A stretch of 13,124 bases of DNA from Methanobacteriaceae archaeon (GTDB taxonomy: Archaea > Methanobacteriota > Methanobacteria > Methanobacteriales > Methanobacteriaceae). Under the pieces are notes generated by a model. It saw only the letters and a list, made by a program, of their open reading frames with translations, was not told the origin of the DNA and made no database searches. Positions 1 to 7,340 of this stretch are shown one piece after another. Location: assembly GCA_017883605.1 (NCBI GenBank), contig JADGNH010000045.1:1-13124 (forward strand), written 5' to 3'. Made by a program: the position numbers and the translations under genes. The first letter of the stretch is position 1, and each line of letters begins with the position of its first letter.

Positions 1-144
1 CAAAACACCGCCTATACCTTAAAATCAGTTTATAATTTTTAAATTGAAATTTACTAATAGCCTAAATCAAAGTCACAACTGTTATATTGTATAATCAATT
101 AACTTTCATATTAGACTAAAACATTTCATTTTTATATCTATAAA

Positions 145-153
145 TTATATATA
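145..153 (+). promoter_or_regulatory. Candidate TATA box of npdG
   Basis: The run TTATATATA lies about 55-60 bases before the npdG start. With the usual archaeal spacing of about 25 bases, transcription would begin near 170-175 and leave a leader of roughly 35 bases. No BRE can be assigned with certainty because the whole 1-207 stretch is AT-rich. That stretch holds no recognisable gene. Confidence 0.5.
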
Positions 154-172
154 CAGTTTTACATAAATCTGT
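153..172. promoter_or_regulatory. Near-palindrome over the npdG promoter (possible operator)
   Basis: The arms ACAG-T-TTTA and TAAA-T-CTGT around a central CA make 8 of 10 symmetric pairs. The element starts at the end of the TATA box and reaches the predicted transcription start, where a bound dimeric regulator would block RNA polymerase. The operator role is inferred from symmetry and position only. Confidence 0.4.
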
Positions 173-207
173 GAAGTTTAAAAACATAAAAAAAGGGAAG
201 TTTTTCT

Positions 208-885
208 ATGAAAATAGCAATAATTGGCGGGACAGGCGACCAGGGGCTGGGATTGGCCCTCAGGTTTGCAGAAGCGGGTGAAGAGGTAATAATAGGCTCT
301 AGAGATGTTAAAAAAGCTGAGAATGCGGTGAGTCTGGTGAAGAATATGTTAAAGGATGATGAAATCCAGAATATATCAGCCATGACCAATGAGGACTGTG
401 CAAAGGAGGGCCACATGGCCATCTTGACCGTGCCCCTGCAGGCCCAGATGATTACCTTAAAAAGTGTGACGAAACATTTATCTGATAAAATATTGATTGA
501 TGCCACGGTTCCGCTGGAAAGCTGTATAGGTGGGAGGCCGGTGCGTTATGTGAACCTTTGGAACGGATCTGCCGCTGAAAGATCCGCAGAATTCTTAAAG
601 GATAAAAATGTTACCGTAATATCGGCCTTCAACAACATCAGCGCGGCCAGCCTGACCAACGCAGGGGCAGATGTGGAATGCGACTGCCTGATATCTGGAG
701 ACGATGCTGAAGCGAAAAAAGAGGTTATGAAACTGGCAGAGAAGATACCTGGCGTAAGGGCTATAGACTGCGGTTCCCTGGAGAATGCCCGGATCGTGGA
801 AAAGATCACACCTCTACTTATAAATCTCAACATTCAGAATAAAATTAAACTGGCCGGTATCAGGATAACCGGACTTAACCATTAG
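208..885 (+). CDS. npdG: F420H2:NADP+ oxidoreductase (NpdG/Fno)
   Basis: This 225-residue cytosolic enzyme is expected to move hydride between coenzyme F420H2 and NADP+, supplying NADPH for biosynthesis in methanogens. The N-terminus has the dinucleotide-binding glycine loop GGTGDQGLG (residues 7-15) after a short beta strand. GSRD (30-33) sits at the end of the second strand, where the NADP 2'-phosphate is read in this family. The motif NNISAASL and the C-terminal IVEKITPLLINLN follow the Archaeoglobus Fno pattern, and the length is normal. ATG 208 is preceded by a purine-rich AGGGAAG about 10 bases upstream. The next gene starts 37 bases downstream on the same strand, so co-transcription is likely. 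Confidence in the family is high; physiological direction cannot be read from sequence. Confidence 0.93.
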   Translation: MKIAIIGGTGDQGLGLALRFAEAGEEVIIGSRDVKKAENAVSLVKNMLKDDEIQNISAMTNEDCAKEGHMAILTVPLQAQMITLKSVTKHLSDKILIDATVPLESCIGGRPVRYVNLWNGSAAERSAEFLKDKNVTVISAFNNISAASLTNAGADVECDCLISGDDAEAKKEVMKLAEKIPGVRAIDCGSLENARIVEKITPLLINLNIQNKIKLAGIRITGLNH

Positions 886-911
886 TTGGGGATAAAAACA
901 GAAATCCCCGA
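886..911 (+). other. Hairpin between npdG and hxlB
   Basis: GGGGAT (888-893) pairs perfectly with ATCCCC (904-909) around a 10-base A-rich loop. A U-G and a U-A pair extend the stem to 8 bp. It starts one base after the npdG stop and ends at the weak SD AAAGGTC (911-917) of the next gene. No T-run follows, so it does not look like a terminator. It could tune mRNA processing or hxlB translation (inference). Confidence 0.55.
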
Positions 912-922
912 AAGGTCATAAT

Positions 923-1465
923 ATGGCAAAGGAAACTGCACAAAGAATATTAGAAGACGTTTCAAATGTTATAGAACAGATTGAAGAAGAACAAGTAGAT
1001 GGAATGATAAAACAAATCATCGACTCTGATTCTGTTTTTATAGTGGGTAGTGGAAGGTCCGAGTTGGTGGGAAAGGCCTTTGCCATGCGCCTCATGCATC
1101 TGGGCTTAAATGTGCAAGTGGTAGGGGATGTTACCACCCCTGCCATAAAGCGTGGTGATTGCCTCATCGCCATATCCGGCTCTGGTGAGACGAGAATAGT
1201 TACTATAGCCACCAAAATAGCAAAAGAAGTAGGGGCTCGAGTGGTGGGTATCACCACCAAAACCTCCTCCACCCTTGGTAAACATTTGGACCTAACTGTA
1301 GAAATAAAAAGTAAGTCAAAAAAACCATGGAAACATCCTGACTCTGAGGTTTTAAAGGGCAAATATGATGATCTCGAGCCCATGGGAACTCTTTTTGAAG
1401 ACAGCACCCATATACTTCTCGATGGAGTCATAGCACAGCTCATGATTGAAATGAAGAAAACATAG
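923..1465 (+). CDS. hxlB: 6-phospho-3-hexuloisomerase (SIS-domain sugar isomerase)
   Basis: This is a single SIS-domain protein of 180 residues, like Methanocaldococcus MJ1247. It is expected to interconvert D-arabino-hex-3-ulose 6-phosphate and fructose 6-phosphate. In methanogens this is half of the reverse ribulose-monophosphate route that makes pentose phosphate for nucleotides. Visible motifs are GSGRS (42-46), the family block AFAMRLMHLG (52-61), SGSGET (85-90) in the sugar-phosphate loop, and EPMGTLFED (152-160), which is close to the MJ1247 sequence. Compared with MJ1247 there is a lysine-rich insertion around residues 129-147. ATG 923 has AGGTC about 7 bases upstream. The partner hexulose-phosphate synthase is not in this window. 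A different SIS isomerase specificity cannot be fully excluded. Confidence 0.85.
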   Translation: MAKETAQRILEDVSNVIEQIEEEQVDGMIKQIIDSDSVFIVGSGRSELVGKAFAMRLMHLGLNVQVVGDVTTPAIKRGDCLIAISGSGETRIVTIATKIAKEVGARVVGITTKTSSTLGKHLDLTVEIKSKSKKPWKHPDSEVLKGKYDDLEPMGTLFEDSTHILLDGVIAQLMIEMKKT

Positions 1466-1516
1466 GCAGATCTCAAAGAAAAACATAACTTAATCGAATA
1501 AAGATGGATAAGTAAA

Positions 1517-1611
1517 TCAAGATATATGTCCTTAAAAGTCAAGATATATCCTTAAAAAGTCAGTTATACCTATCAAGATATTTCTCTAACCTATCAAAGG
1601 TATTCTCTAAA
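1517..1611. repeat. Four iteron-like 21-22 bp repeats upstream of endA
   Basis: Two tandem units begin TCAAGATATAT at 1517 and 1539. Two further tandem units begin with TCAAGATAT and TCAAAGGTAT at 1573 and 1594 and share TTCTCTAA. Spacings are 22, 34 and 21 bases, mostly two helical turns. The array ends just before the TATA box at 1613. It may be a regulator-binding array or slippage debris. Confidence 0.6.
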
Positions 1612-1612
1612 G

Positions 1613-1621
1613 TTATTTATA
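1613..1621 (+). promoter_or_regulatory. Candidate TATA box of endA
   Basis: TTATTTATA lies 61-69 bases before the endA start, in a spacer that otherwise has only repeats. The expected transcription start is near 1640-1645, giving a leader of about 40 bases that carries GGGTG (1673-1677) as a short SD. Confidence 0.5.
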
Positions 1622-1681
1622 CCCTATTTAATATCTTCAGATTGAGATTTTGTTGAGGTAGACGCAGGACACGGGTGCAAA

Positions 1682-2185
1682 ATGAATTCAAAGCTTCTGG
1701 GAGATATAGTAACTCTCAAAGATATCAAAGCTGAAAAACTGCATAATAAAAGCCATTACGGTAAAATGACAGACGAAGGGCTGCAGCTCTCCCTTATCGA
1801 GGCACTTTTTCTCCTGGAGAAAGAAAAGATCACCATCTCCGAGAACAGTGAAGAAGTCTCCGTTGATGATATGATTCACATAATCCAGAAAAAAGGTTTA
1901 TTTAACAAGTATATCGTTTTCAAAGATTTAAGGAACCGAGGATATATTGTGAAGACTGGTTTTAAATACGGATCCGAATTCAGGCTTTATGAACGGGGAA
2001 AATCTCCCGGAAATGGCCACTCTGACTATCTGGTTAAAGTGGCCGATGAAGATGACCACATACCCCTATCTGACCTTTCAAGCTATGTGCGGGTTGCACA
2101 CGGAGTGAACAAATACCTTCTTTTTGCTGTGGTGGACAATGAGAACGATATAACCTATTATAACGTGGAATGGACTAGACTATAA
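1682..2185 (+). CDS. endA: tRNA-splicing endonuclease EndA
   Basis: This 167-residue protein should cut introns from precursor tRNA (and bulge-helix-bulge sites in pre-rRNA), leaving 2',3'-cyclic phosphate ends. The short single-unit length matches the homotetrameric (alpha4) type of Methanocaldococcus. The C-terminal catalytic domain has KDLRNRGYIVKTGFKYG (81-97), FRLYERG with catalytic Tyr103, HSDYLVKV with His113, and the segment RVAHGVNKYLLFAVV with Lys144. The triad is therefore complete. ATG 1682 has GGGTG five bases upstream; the frame is open back to 1646 but has no other likely start. The gene is unlinked in function to its neighbours apart from the next gene, trpS, which also serves tRNA. 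Its last codons are partly repeated after the stop (2181-2198). Confidence 0.95.
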   Translation: MNSKLLGDIVTLKDIKAEKLHNKSHYGKMTDEGLQLSLIEALFLLEKEKITISENSEEVSVDDMIHIIQKKGLFNKYIVFKDLRNRGYIVKTGFKYGSEFRLYERGKSPGNGHSDYLVKVADEDDHIPLSDLSSYVRVAHGVNKYLLFAVVDNENDITYYNVEWTRL

Positions 2186-2198
2186 ATGTGGAATGGAC
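2159..2198. repeat. Echo of the endA 3' end
   Basis: The end of endA (2159-2175, TATAACGTGGAATGGAC) is repeated at 2181-2198 with one substitution and one inserted base. The second copy lies over and after the stop codon. Read in its own frame from 2185 it gives N-V-E-W-T-E-F-stop, against the real C-terminus N-V-E-W-T-R-L-stop. This supports a partial tandem duplication of the gene end. Confidence 0.75.
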
Positions 2199-2325
2199 CG
2201 AATTTTAGGAATTAAATTAACTAAACGAACAAAATAAATTTAGGAATTTTGAATTTACTAAATAAATTTTTAGAAATTAATTACTTAATGACAATAAAAT
2301 TTAATAACGATTTTAGGTGATTTTT

Positions 2326-3435
2326 TTGATAGATCCATGGAGTTCAGCTATTTTAGATTACGAAAAACTCATAGAACAGTTTGGGATCAAACCATTCGCC
2401 GATGTCATGGGAGATATAAAAGATCCCAATCCCCTTATGAAGAGGGGTATCATCTTTGGTCAGAGGGATTACGGCAAAATTGTAAAGGCCATGAGGGACG
2501 GTAGCAGTTTTGCGGTGGTTAGTGGGATGATGCCCAGCGGAAAGATGCATATAGGCCATAAAATGATTGTGGACCAGCTTATCTGGTATCAGCAGAACGG
2601 GGCAGACATATACATCCCCATAGCTGATATGGAATCCTACTCCGCCCGGGGAGTGGACTTTGAAACTTCCAGAAAACTTGCCATCTCAGAATACATCACC
2701 AACTACATAGCCCTAGGCCTGGACTTCCAGAAAAAGAATATACACACCTATTTACAATCAGAAAACAAGATAGTTGGAGATTTAGCATACTTACTGGCTC
2801 GAAAAGTCAATTTAAGCGAGATGAAAGCCATATACGGGTTTTCCAGTTCCACTAACATAGCCCATCTCTATGTGCCCCTGATCCAGGTTGCAGACATCTT
2901 ACACCCCCAGCTTGAAGAATTGGGTGGGCCTAAACCCACTGTTGTACCGGTAGGACCTGATCAGGACCCTCACATACGTCTTACCAGAGATATTGCCGAG
3001 AGATTTAAATCTCAATTAAACTTTATCACCCCCTCTTCCACCTACCACCGATTTATAACCGGCCTGACCGGAGGCAAAATGTCAAGCAGCAAACCCAAAA
3101 CCGCCATATTTTTAAGCGACCCTCCAGAGGTTGCAGAAAAAAAGATCAAATCTGCAAAAACCGGGGGTAAAGAGAGTTTAGATGAACAGAGGAAATTTGG
3201 AGGTGTTCCAGAAGATTGTGTGGTCTATGAGATGCTTCTCTATCACCTGCTTCCCTCCCATGACCAGCTGAGACAGCTGTATCATGAATGTAAAAATGGG
3301 ACCATTATGTGTGGTGAATGTAAGAATCGCGCTTCACAGCTCATTAGAGAATTCTTTGAGGACCTATCTCGAAAGAGAGTAGAGGCGGAGCATATGGCTG
3401 AAAAGATCTTGAATAAAACCCAAAATGAAGATTAA
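2326..3435 (+). CDS. trpS: Tryptophanyl-tRNA synthetase
   Basis: This class Ic synthetase activates tryptophan with ATP and charges tRNA-Trp in the cytosol. With the TTG start it has 369 residues. The class I signatures are PSGKMHIGH (HIGH at 75-78) and GGKMSSS (KMSSS at 251-255), both intact. The archaeal/eukaryotic type is shown by VPVGPDQDPHIRLTRD and by the long N-terminal part before HIGH. A GTG at 2317 would add three residues, but it lies inside the SD AGGTGAT (2315-2321). TTG 2326 sits 4 bases after that SD, the same geometry as rps28e here, so I prefer it. Three cysteines near the C-terminus (HEC...MCGEC) may bind metal (inference). The start is less certain than the function. Confidence 0.95.
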   Translation: MIDPWSSAILDYEKLIEQFGIKPFADVMGDIKDPNPLMKRGIIFGQRDYGKIVKAMRDGSSFAVVSGMMPSGKMHIGHKMIVDQLIWYQQNGADIYIPIADMESYSARGVDFETSRKLAISEYITNYIALGLDFQKKNIHTYLQSENKIVGDLAYLLARKVNLSEMKAIYGFSSSTNIAHLYVPLIQVADILHPQLEELGGPKPTVVPVGPDQDPHIRLTRDIAERFKSQLNFITPSSTYHRFITGLTGGKMSSSKPKTAIFLSDPPEVAEKKIKSAKTGGKESLDEQRKFGGVPEDCVVYEMLLYHLLPSHDQLRQLYHECKNGTIMCGECKNRASQLIREFFEDLSRKRVEAEHMAEKILNKTQNED

Positions 3436-3533
3436 TGATGATTAAATAGATTAATGATTAAGTAAAATAAAAAGACTACATAATAAAAATCTGAATAAAA
3501 TAACGATGAATGAATTTTAAAATGTGGTTAGGG

Positions 3534-3553
3534 ATGGAAAATAATGGAAAATA
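3534..3553 (+). repeat. Perfect 10-bp tandem duplication over a start codon
   Basis: ATGGAAAATA occurs twice in a row. The second ATG (3544) opens the SpoIIM-family gene. The first ATG (3534) opens a six-codon frame that stops at 3552-3554, overlapping the real start. Both are downstream of the purine-rich GGTTAGGG. Confidence 0.7.
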
Positions 3554-4176
3554 AAAAATATGACCGATTTTTTGGCGGTCTTTACCGGAGAAACGAAAAG
3601 CTTCTACTGCTTTCGGCGGGGATATTCTTTGGATCAGTTTTTATAGGATATATTTTCTCCGGAGCTCTGGACCAAATCCTGGGCAGTGTGCTTAGTGGAC
3701 TTAAAAAAAAGGTTACAGAAGGCGAAATAAAACTCACCACCGTTTCCATTTTTACCAATAATTTTTTAGTTGCTTTGTCCATTTATGCCGGGGGTGTTAC
3801 GGTAGGTCTCGGTACCATCTTTCTTTTAATCAGCCAAGGAACATTTTTAGGATACGCGGCTTCTCAATATCCCCTGAGCAACTTTTTAATATTAACAGTG
3901 CCCCACGGTATTTTTGAGATCACCGGCATCATAATTGCTGGTGCAGCAGGCTTCAGACTGGCTAGTTCTGTGATTCACATCCTAATTAATATTACCAAAA
4001 TAAAAAGCGACATATCTGTTAGAAATCAACTCAATTATATTTTAGAATTGAATTCAGACGAGCTAAAAGAATCTCTGGTTCTTTTTGCCATAGCAACTGT
4101 TTTAATACTTTTAGCTGCCATTATAGAGGCAAACTTTACCATTGCCTGGGCAAATTACATTAGAGGTACACTTTAA
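3544..4176 (+). CDS. SpoIIM-family (DUF95) integral membrane protein
   Basis: This 210-residue membrane protein of the stage II sporulation protein M family is widespread in archaea, where its function is not established. Hydrophobic segments lie at about 20-42, 72-98, 112-145 and 177-205, so four or more membrane spans are likely. The family block PHGIFEITGIIIAGAAGFRL (120-139) is clear, with Glu125 in the membrane, and a second buried acid occurs in AAIIEANFT (Glu195). A charged loop (about 152-176) separates the third and fourth regions. ATG 3544 is preceded by AGGG about 10 bases upstream and by a duplicated ATG in another frame. Neighbours do not suggest a role. There is no sporulation in this lineage, so the family name should not be read as function. 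Confidence 0.85.
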   Translation: MENKKYDRFFGGLYRRNEKLLLLSAGIFFGSVFIGYIFSGALDQILGSVLSGLKKKVTEGEIKLTTVSIFTNNFLVALSIYAGGVTVGLGTIFLLISQGTFLGYAASQYPLSNFLILTVPHGIFEITGIIIAGAAGFRLASSVIHILINITKIKSDISVRNQLNYILELNSDELKESLVLFAIATVLILLAAIIEANFTIAWANYIRGTL

Positions 4177-4270
4177 AACCAAACTATAAAAACCAGTAAA
4201 GAAGATTTAATAATATCCAAATAAACCTTTAACTAAAAAAAAAGACCATAGATTTCTTAAAATTTTTTAC

Positions 4271-4324
4271 TTGAATAAAAATTTCCTTAAATTAATTAAA
4301 AATTGAATAATTTCTTTAAATTAA
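4271..4324. repeat. Imperfect direct repeat upstream of thrC
   Basis: A unit starting TTGAATA, followed by ATTTC and TTAAATTAA, occurs at 4271-4295 and again at 4303-4324 with a 3-base deletion and one substitution. The 178-base spacer 4177-4354 is extremely AT-rich and holds no gene. The thrC promoter must lie here, but I cannot pick one TATA box. Confidence 0.55.
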
Positions 4325-4354
4325 AACTTTAAAAATAAAAATCAGAGTGAGATC

Positions 4355-5551
<1,197 letters not shown>

Positions 5552-5641
5552 TCGATTTTATCACAGAATTTTTCTTTGTTAAATTTGAACAATTTCTATA
5601 TTCTAATTTTTTTAGCATGACTCATTATGATATGATTTTTG

Positions 5642-5701
5642 ATGAGGTCTCCAAAAAGAATATGGATCATCATGAGGTGTCCAAAGACAATACAGATCAC
5701 C
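5642..5701. repeat. 30-bp imperfect tandem repeat upstream of the histone promoter
   Basis: Units at 5642-5671 and 5672-5701 agree at 23 of the first 28 positions. They lie in the 237-base thrC-histone spacer, ending about 25 bases before the histone TATA box. A 32-codon frame runs from ATG 5617 to TGA 5715 and reads the two units as E-V-S-K-x-N-x-D-H twice. It has no SD, so I do not call it a gene. T-rich runs at 5563-5614 probably end thrC transcription. Confidence 0.7.
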
Positions 5702-5726
5702 GAATAATCACATGAATAAACGATAA

Positions 5727-5735
5727 ATATATATA
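5727..5735 (+). promoter_or_regulatory. TATA box and SD of the histone gene
   Basis: ATATATATA follows CGATAA, a plausible BRE, about 55-60 bases before the histone ATG. The predicted start of transcription is near 5755, leaving a leader of about 35 bases. That leader carries the strong SD GAGGTGAT at 5776-5783, five bases before ATG 5789, as expected for a highly expressed gene. Confidence 0.65.
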
Positions 5736-5788
5736 GGAGTAAGACAACAGTGTATAATAACCATTATACAAAAATGAGGTGATTAAAT

Positions 5789-5992
5789 ATGGAATTACCA
5801 ATTGCTCCAATAGGAAGAATAATAAAGAATGCAGGTGCAGAAAGAGTCAGTGATGACGCTAGGGAAGCTCTAGCAAAAGCTTTAGAAGAAACTGGTGAAA
5901 CCATAGCATCAGAAGCTGTTAAACTAGCAAAACACGCAGGAAGAAAAACTGTAAAAGCATCAGACGTCGAGTTAGCCGTTAAGAGGATGTAA
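5789..5992 (+). CDS. hmtB: Archaeal histone (HMf/HMt family)
   Basis: This 67-residue histone-fold protein dimerises and wraps DNA, and in this family stacks into longer hypernucleosomes. The N-terminus MELPIAPIGRIIKNAGAERV matches HMfB except for residue 14. DNA-contact residues are present: Arg10, Arg19, and the RKT/D clamp with Arg52, Thr54 and Asp59. Compared with HMfB it ends two residues early (VKRM) and changes Asp14 to Asn, Arg48 to Lys and Arg65 to Lys, positions implicated in dimer stacking. It is monocistronic, with its own promoter, strong SD and terminator. The symbol is by family resemblance: genomes of this order usually carry several histone paralogues, so which one this is remains open. 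Confidence 0.95.
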   Translation: MELPIAPIGRIIKNAGAERVSDDAREALAKALEETGETIASEAVKLAKHAGRKTVKASDVELAVKRM

Positions 5993-6020
5993 AGAGTTTT
6001 TCCTCTTATTTTTCTTTTTT
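5992..6020 (+). terminator. Histone gene terminator
   Basis: AAGAG (5992-5996) and CTCTT (6003-6007) form a short stem around TTTTTC, starting at the last base of the stop codon. It is followed by TTTTTC and TTTTTTT runs up to 6021. The T runs fit archaeal intrinsic termination; the stem may or may not matter. Confidence 0.6.
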
Positions 6021-6153
6021 TAAATTCTTTATAACAACTTTTATTTTTTATAAATTCTTGTTTTAGATTTTTTGCCACACCCCCTTTAATATCAATATAA
6101 TAACCTGAAAAAGTGGTCGGCAAGGTCAATATCCCTCAATGCATATATCTATT

Positions 6154-6190
6154 AAAGTTTTATTACATTATATTAAAAAGTTTTATTACA
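6154..6190. repeat. 14-bp direct repeat in the histone-L7Ae spacer
   Basis: AAAGTTTTATTACA is found exactly at 6154-6167 and 6177-6190, 23 bases apart start to start. The bases before each copy (ATTA) also agree. Confidence 0.65.
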
Positions 6191-6435
6191 AATCCAGAAA
6201 TTATAAACAAACTTTCTTCAAAAAATAAAATAAAATAATCTTGAGAGTTTGCAAGGAAAAACTTCAGAAATCCTGCAAGAAAAGTATATATAGAATAATA
6301 CGTAACAGTTTATATGCTAATTTTGGACTTATACTAGACTGTGATAAAGTATTTTTACGAGTTTTAAAATTAGAATAACTTAATATTGGATATAATTTAT
6401 CTATTTAGAGTCATTTAACTGATCTGGCAACAAAC

Positions 6436-6443
6436 TTTTATAT
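6436..6443 (+). promoter_or_regulatory. Candidate TATA box of the L7Ae operon
   Basis: TTTTATAT is 67-74 bases before the L7Ae start. Typical spacing puts the transcript start near 6465, giving a leader of about 45 bases. That leader would contain the possible kink-turn and the SD GGAGGT (6498-6503). Confidence 0.5.
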
Positions 6444-6466
6444 GTATTTAATGTAAAAGTAAGATC

Positions 6467-6505
<39 letters not shown>

Positions 6506-6509
6506 CTAA

Positions 6510-6881
6510 ATGGCAAAAGCAATGTATGTAAAATTTGATGTACCAAAGGAGATAGCAGATAAAGCTTATGAGGCTTTAGAAATCGCAAGAGACACAGGTA
6601 AAATTGGTAAAGGAACCAATGAGGTAACCAAAGCCATGGAAAGAGGCAACACCAAACTTGTGTTAATAGCAGAGGATATAGATCCACCTGAGATAGCCGC
6701 CCATATGCCTGTTCTCGCCGAAGAAAAGGAAATACCTTATGTTTACATTCCAACCAAGGATGAGTTAGGAGAAGCAGCCGGTTTGAATGTTGGTACCGCA
6801 TCTGCATGTATAATAGATGCAGGTGAAGCAGAAGATTTAATCAACGAAATAGTTGAGAAAGTCGAAGAACTCAAGAAATAG
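6510..6881 (+). CDS. rpl7ae: Ribosomal protein L7Ae (also C/D and H/ACA RNP core protein)
   Basis: This 123-residue RNA-binding protein recognises kink-turns. It is part of the 50S subunit and also nucleates box C/D and H/ACA guide RNPs and archaeal RNase P. The signature KIGKGTNEVTKAMERG (31-46) carries the RNA-contacting Asn37, Glu38 and Lys41. LVLIAEDIDPPEI (50-62) and the loop LNVGTASA (92-99), which reads the flipped base, are intact. ATG 6510 follows the strong SD GGAGGT (6498-6503). It begins a run rpl7ae-rps28e-rpl24e-ndk-infB on one strand. A hairpin and T-rich stretch after the stop may reduce read-through. Confidence 0.97.
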   Translation: MAKAMYVKFDVPKEIADKAYEALEIARDTGKIGKGTNEVTKAMERGNTKLVLIAEDIDPPEIAAHMPVLAEEKEIPYVYIPTKDELGEAAGLNVGTASACIIDAGEAEDLINEIVEKVEELKK

Positions 6882-6909
6882 AAGGATAAAAAAAACTATT
6901 TTTACAAAA

Positions 6910-6939
6910 AGAAAGAGATCAGACTTTCTATTTTATTTA
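6910..6939 (+). terminator. Hairpin and T-rich tract between L7Ae and S28e (possible attenuator)
   Basis: AGAAAG (6910-6915) pairs with CTTTCT (6924-6929) around an 8-base loop, followed by ATTTTATTT. It lies inside the 74-base gap before rps28e. It could end part of the transcripts so that L7Ae mRNA exceeds that of downstream genes (inference). Confidence 0.4.
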
Positions 6940-6955
6940 GGTGAAGGTGATTTTT

Positions 6956-7162
6956 ATGGAAGACGGAACTCCTGCTGAAGTAATTGAAGTCTTAAAAAGG
7001 ACCGGGATGACTGGAGAAGTCATGCAGGTAAAATGCAGGATACTGGATGGAAGAGACAAGGGTAGGATATTAACCAGGAACGTTATGGGGGCCATAAGGG
7101 AAGGCGATGTTTTAATGTTGCTGGACACCATAAGGGAAGCCAAGGAAATCCGTACACCCTAA
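6956..7162 (+). CDS. rps28e: Ribosomal protein S28e
   Basis: This 68-residue S1-like OB-fold protein of the small subunit is shared by archaea and eukaryotes. From ATG 6956 it reads MEDGTPAEVIEVLKRTGMTG, the usual archaeal N-terminus. The family blocks GRDKGRILTRNV and REGDVLMLLDTIREA follow. An upstream GTG at 6941 would add five residues, but it overlaps the SD region (AGGTGAT at 6945-6951, four bases before the ATG), so I reject it. The gene precedes rpl24e by only 16 bases. The S28e-L24e-Ndk order is a common archaeal arrangement. Confidence 0.96.
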   Translation: MEDGTPAEVIEVLKRTGMTGEVMQVKCRILDGRDKGRILTRNVMGAIREGDVLMLLDTIREAKEIRTP

Positions 7163-7178
7163 CTGAAAGGTGTTTTAT

Positions 7179-7340
7179 ATGAGAACATGTACATTCTGTG
7201 GAGAAGAAATGCAGGAAGGCACCGGGAAGATGTACGTCAAAAAAGACGGTGCAGTCTATTTTTTCTGTAGCAGCAAATGTGAAAAAAATAAGATAAATCT
7301 TAATAGAGTTCCAAGAAAAGTGAAATGGGTTAAAAAATGA
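7179..7340 (+). CDS. rpl24e: Ribosomal protein L24e
   Basis: This short 53-residue zinc-binding protein of the large subunit is found in archaea and eukaryotes. It starts MRTCTFCGEEM and has Cys4-x2-Cys7 and Cys30-x3-Cys34 as the zinc ligands. The conserved KMYVKKDG (17-24), FFCSSKCEKN and VPRKVKW complete the family pattern. ATG 7179 has AGGTGT (7168-7173) five bases upstream. Its stop TGA (7338-7340) overlaps the ndk start as ATGA, which implies translational coupling. Length is normal for the archaeal form. Confidence 0.96.
   Translation: MRTCTFCGEEMQEGTGKMYVKKDGAVYFFCSSKCEKNKINLNRVPRKVKWVKK

Noticed and set aside
916..1542. 208-codon open frame on the - strand
   Set aside because: It lies antisense to hxlB across nearly its whole length, has a cysteine- and serine-rich composition typical of antisense frames, and shows no family motif.
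2317..2325. GTG start for trpS
   Set aside because: The GTG is part of the SD AGGTGAT; TTG 2326 has the proper 4-base spacing.
5764..6129. 121-codon open frame on the - strand from the spacer into the histone gene
   Set aside because: It is antisense to the whole histone gene, would need a TTG start only three bases after a GAGGG run, and has no recognisable domain. The basic stretch in the spacer part is expected from A/T-rich sequence.
6434..6460. Inverted repeat ACTTTTA/TAAAAGT upstream of L7Ae
   Set aside because: The left arm is the probable TATA box and the arms are plain A/T runs, so a chance match is likely; it would also lie before the predicted transcript start.
6941..6955. GTG start for rps28e
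   Set aside because: It would translate the SD and add five residues not seen in the family; ATG 6956 fits both spacing and the conserved N-terminus.
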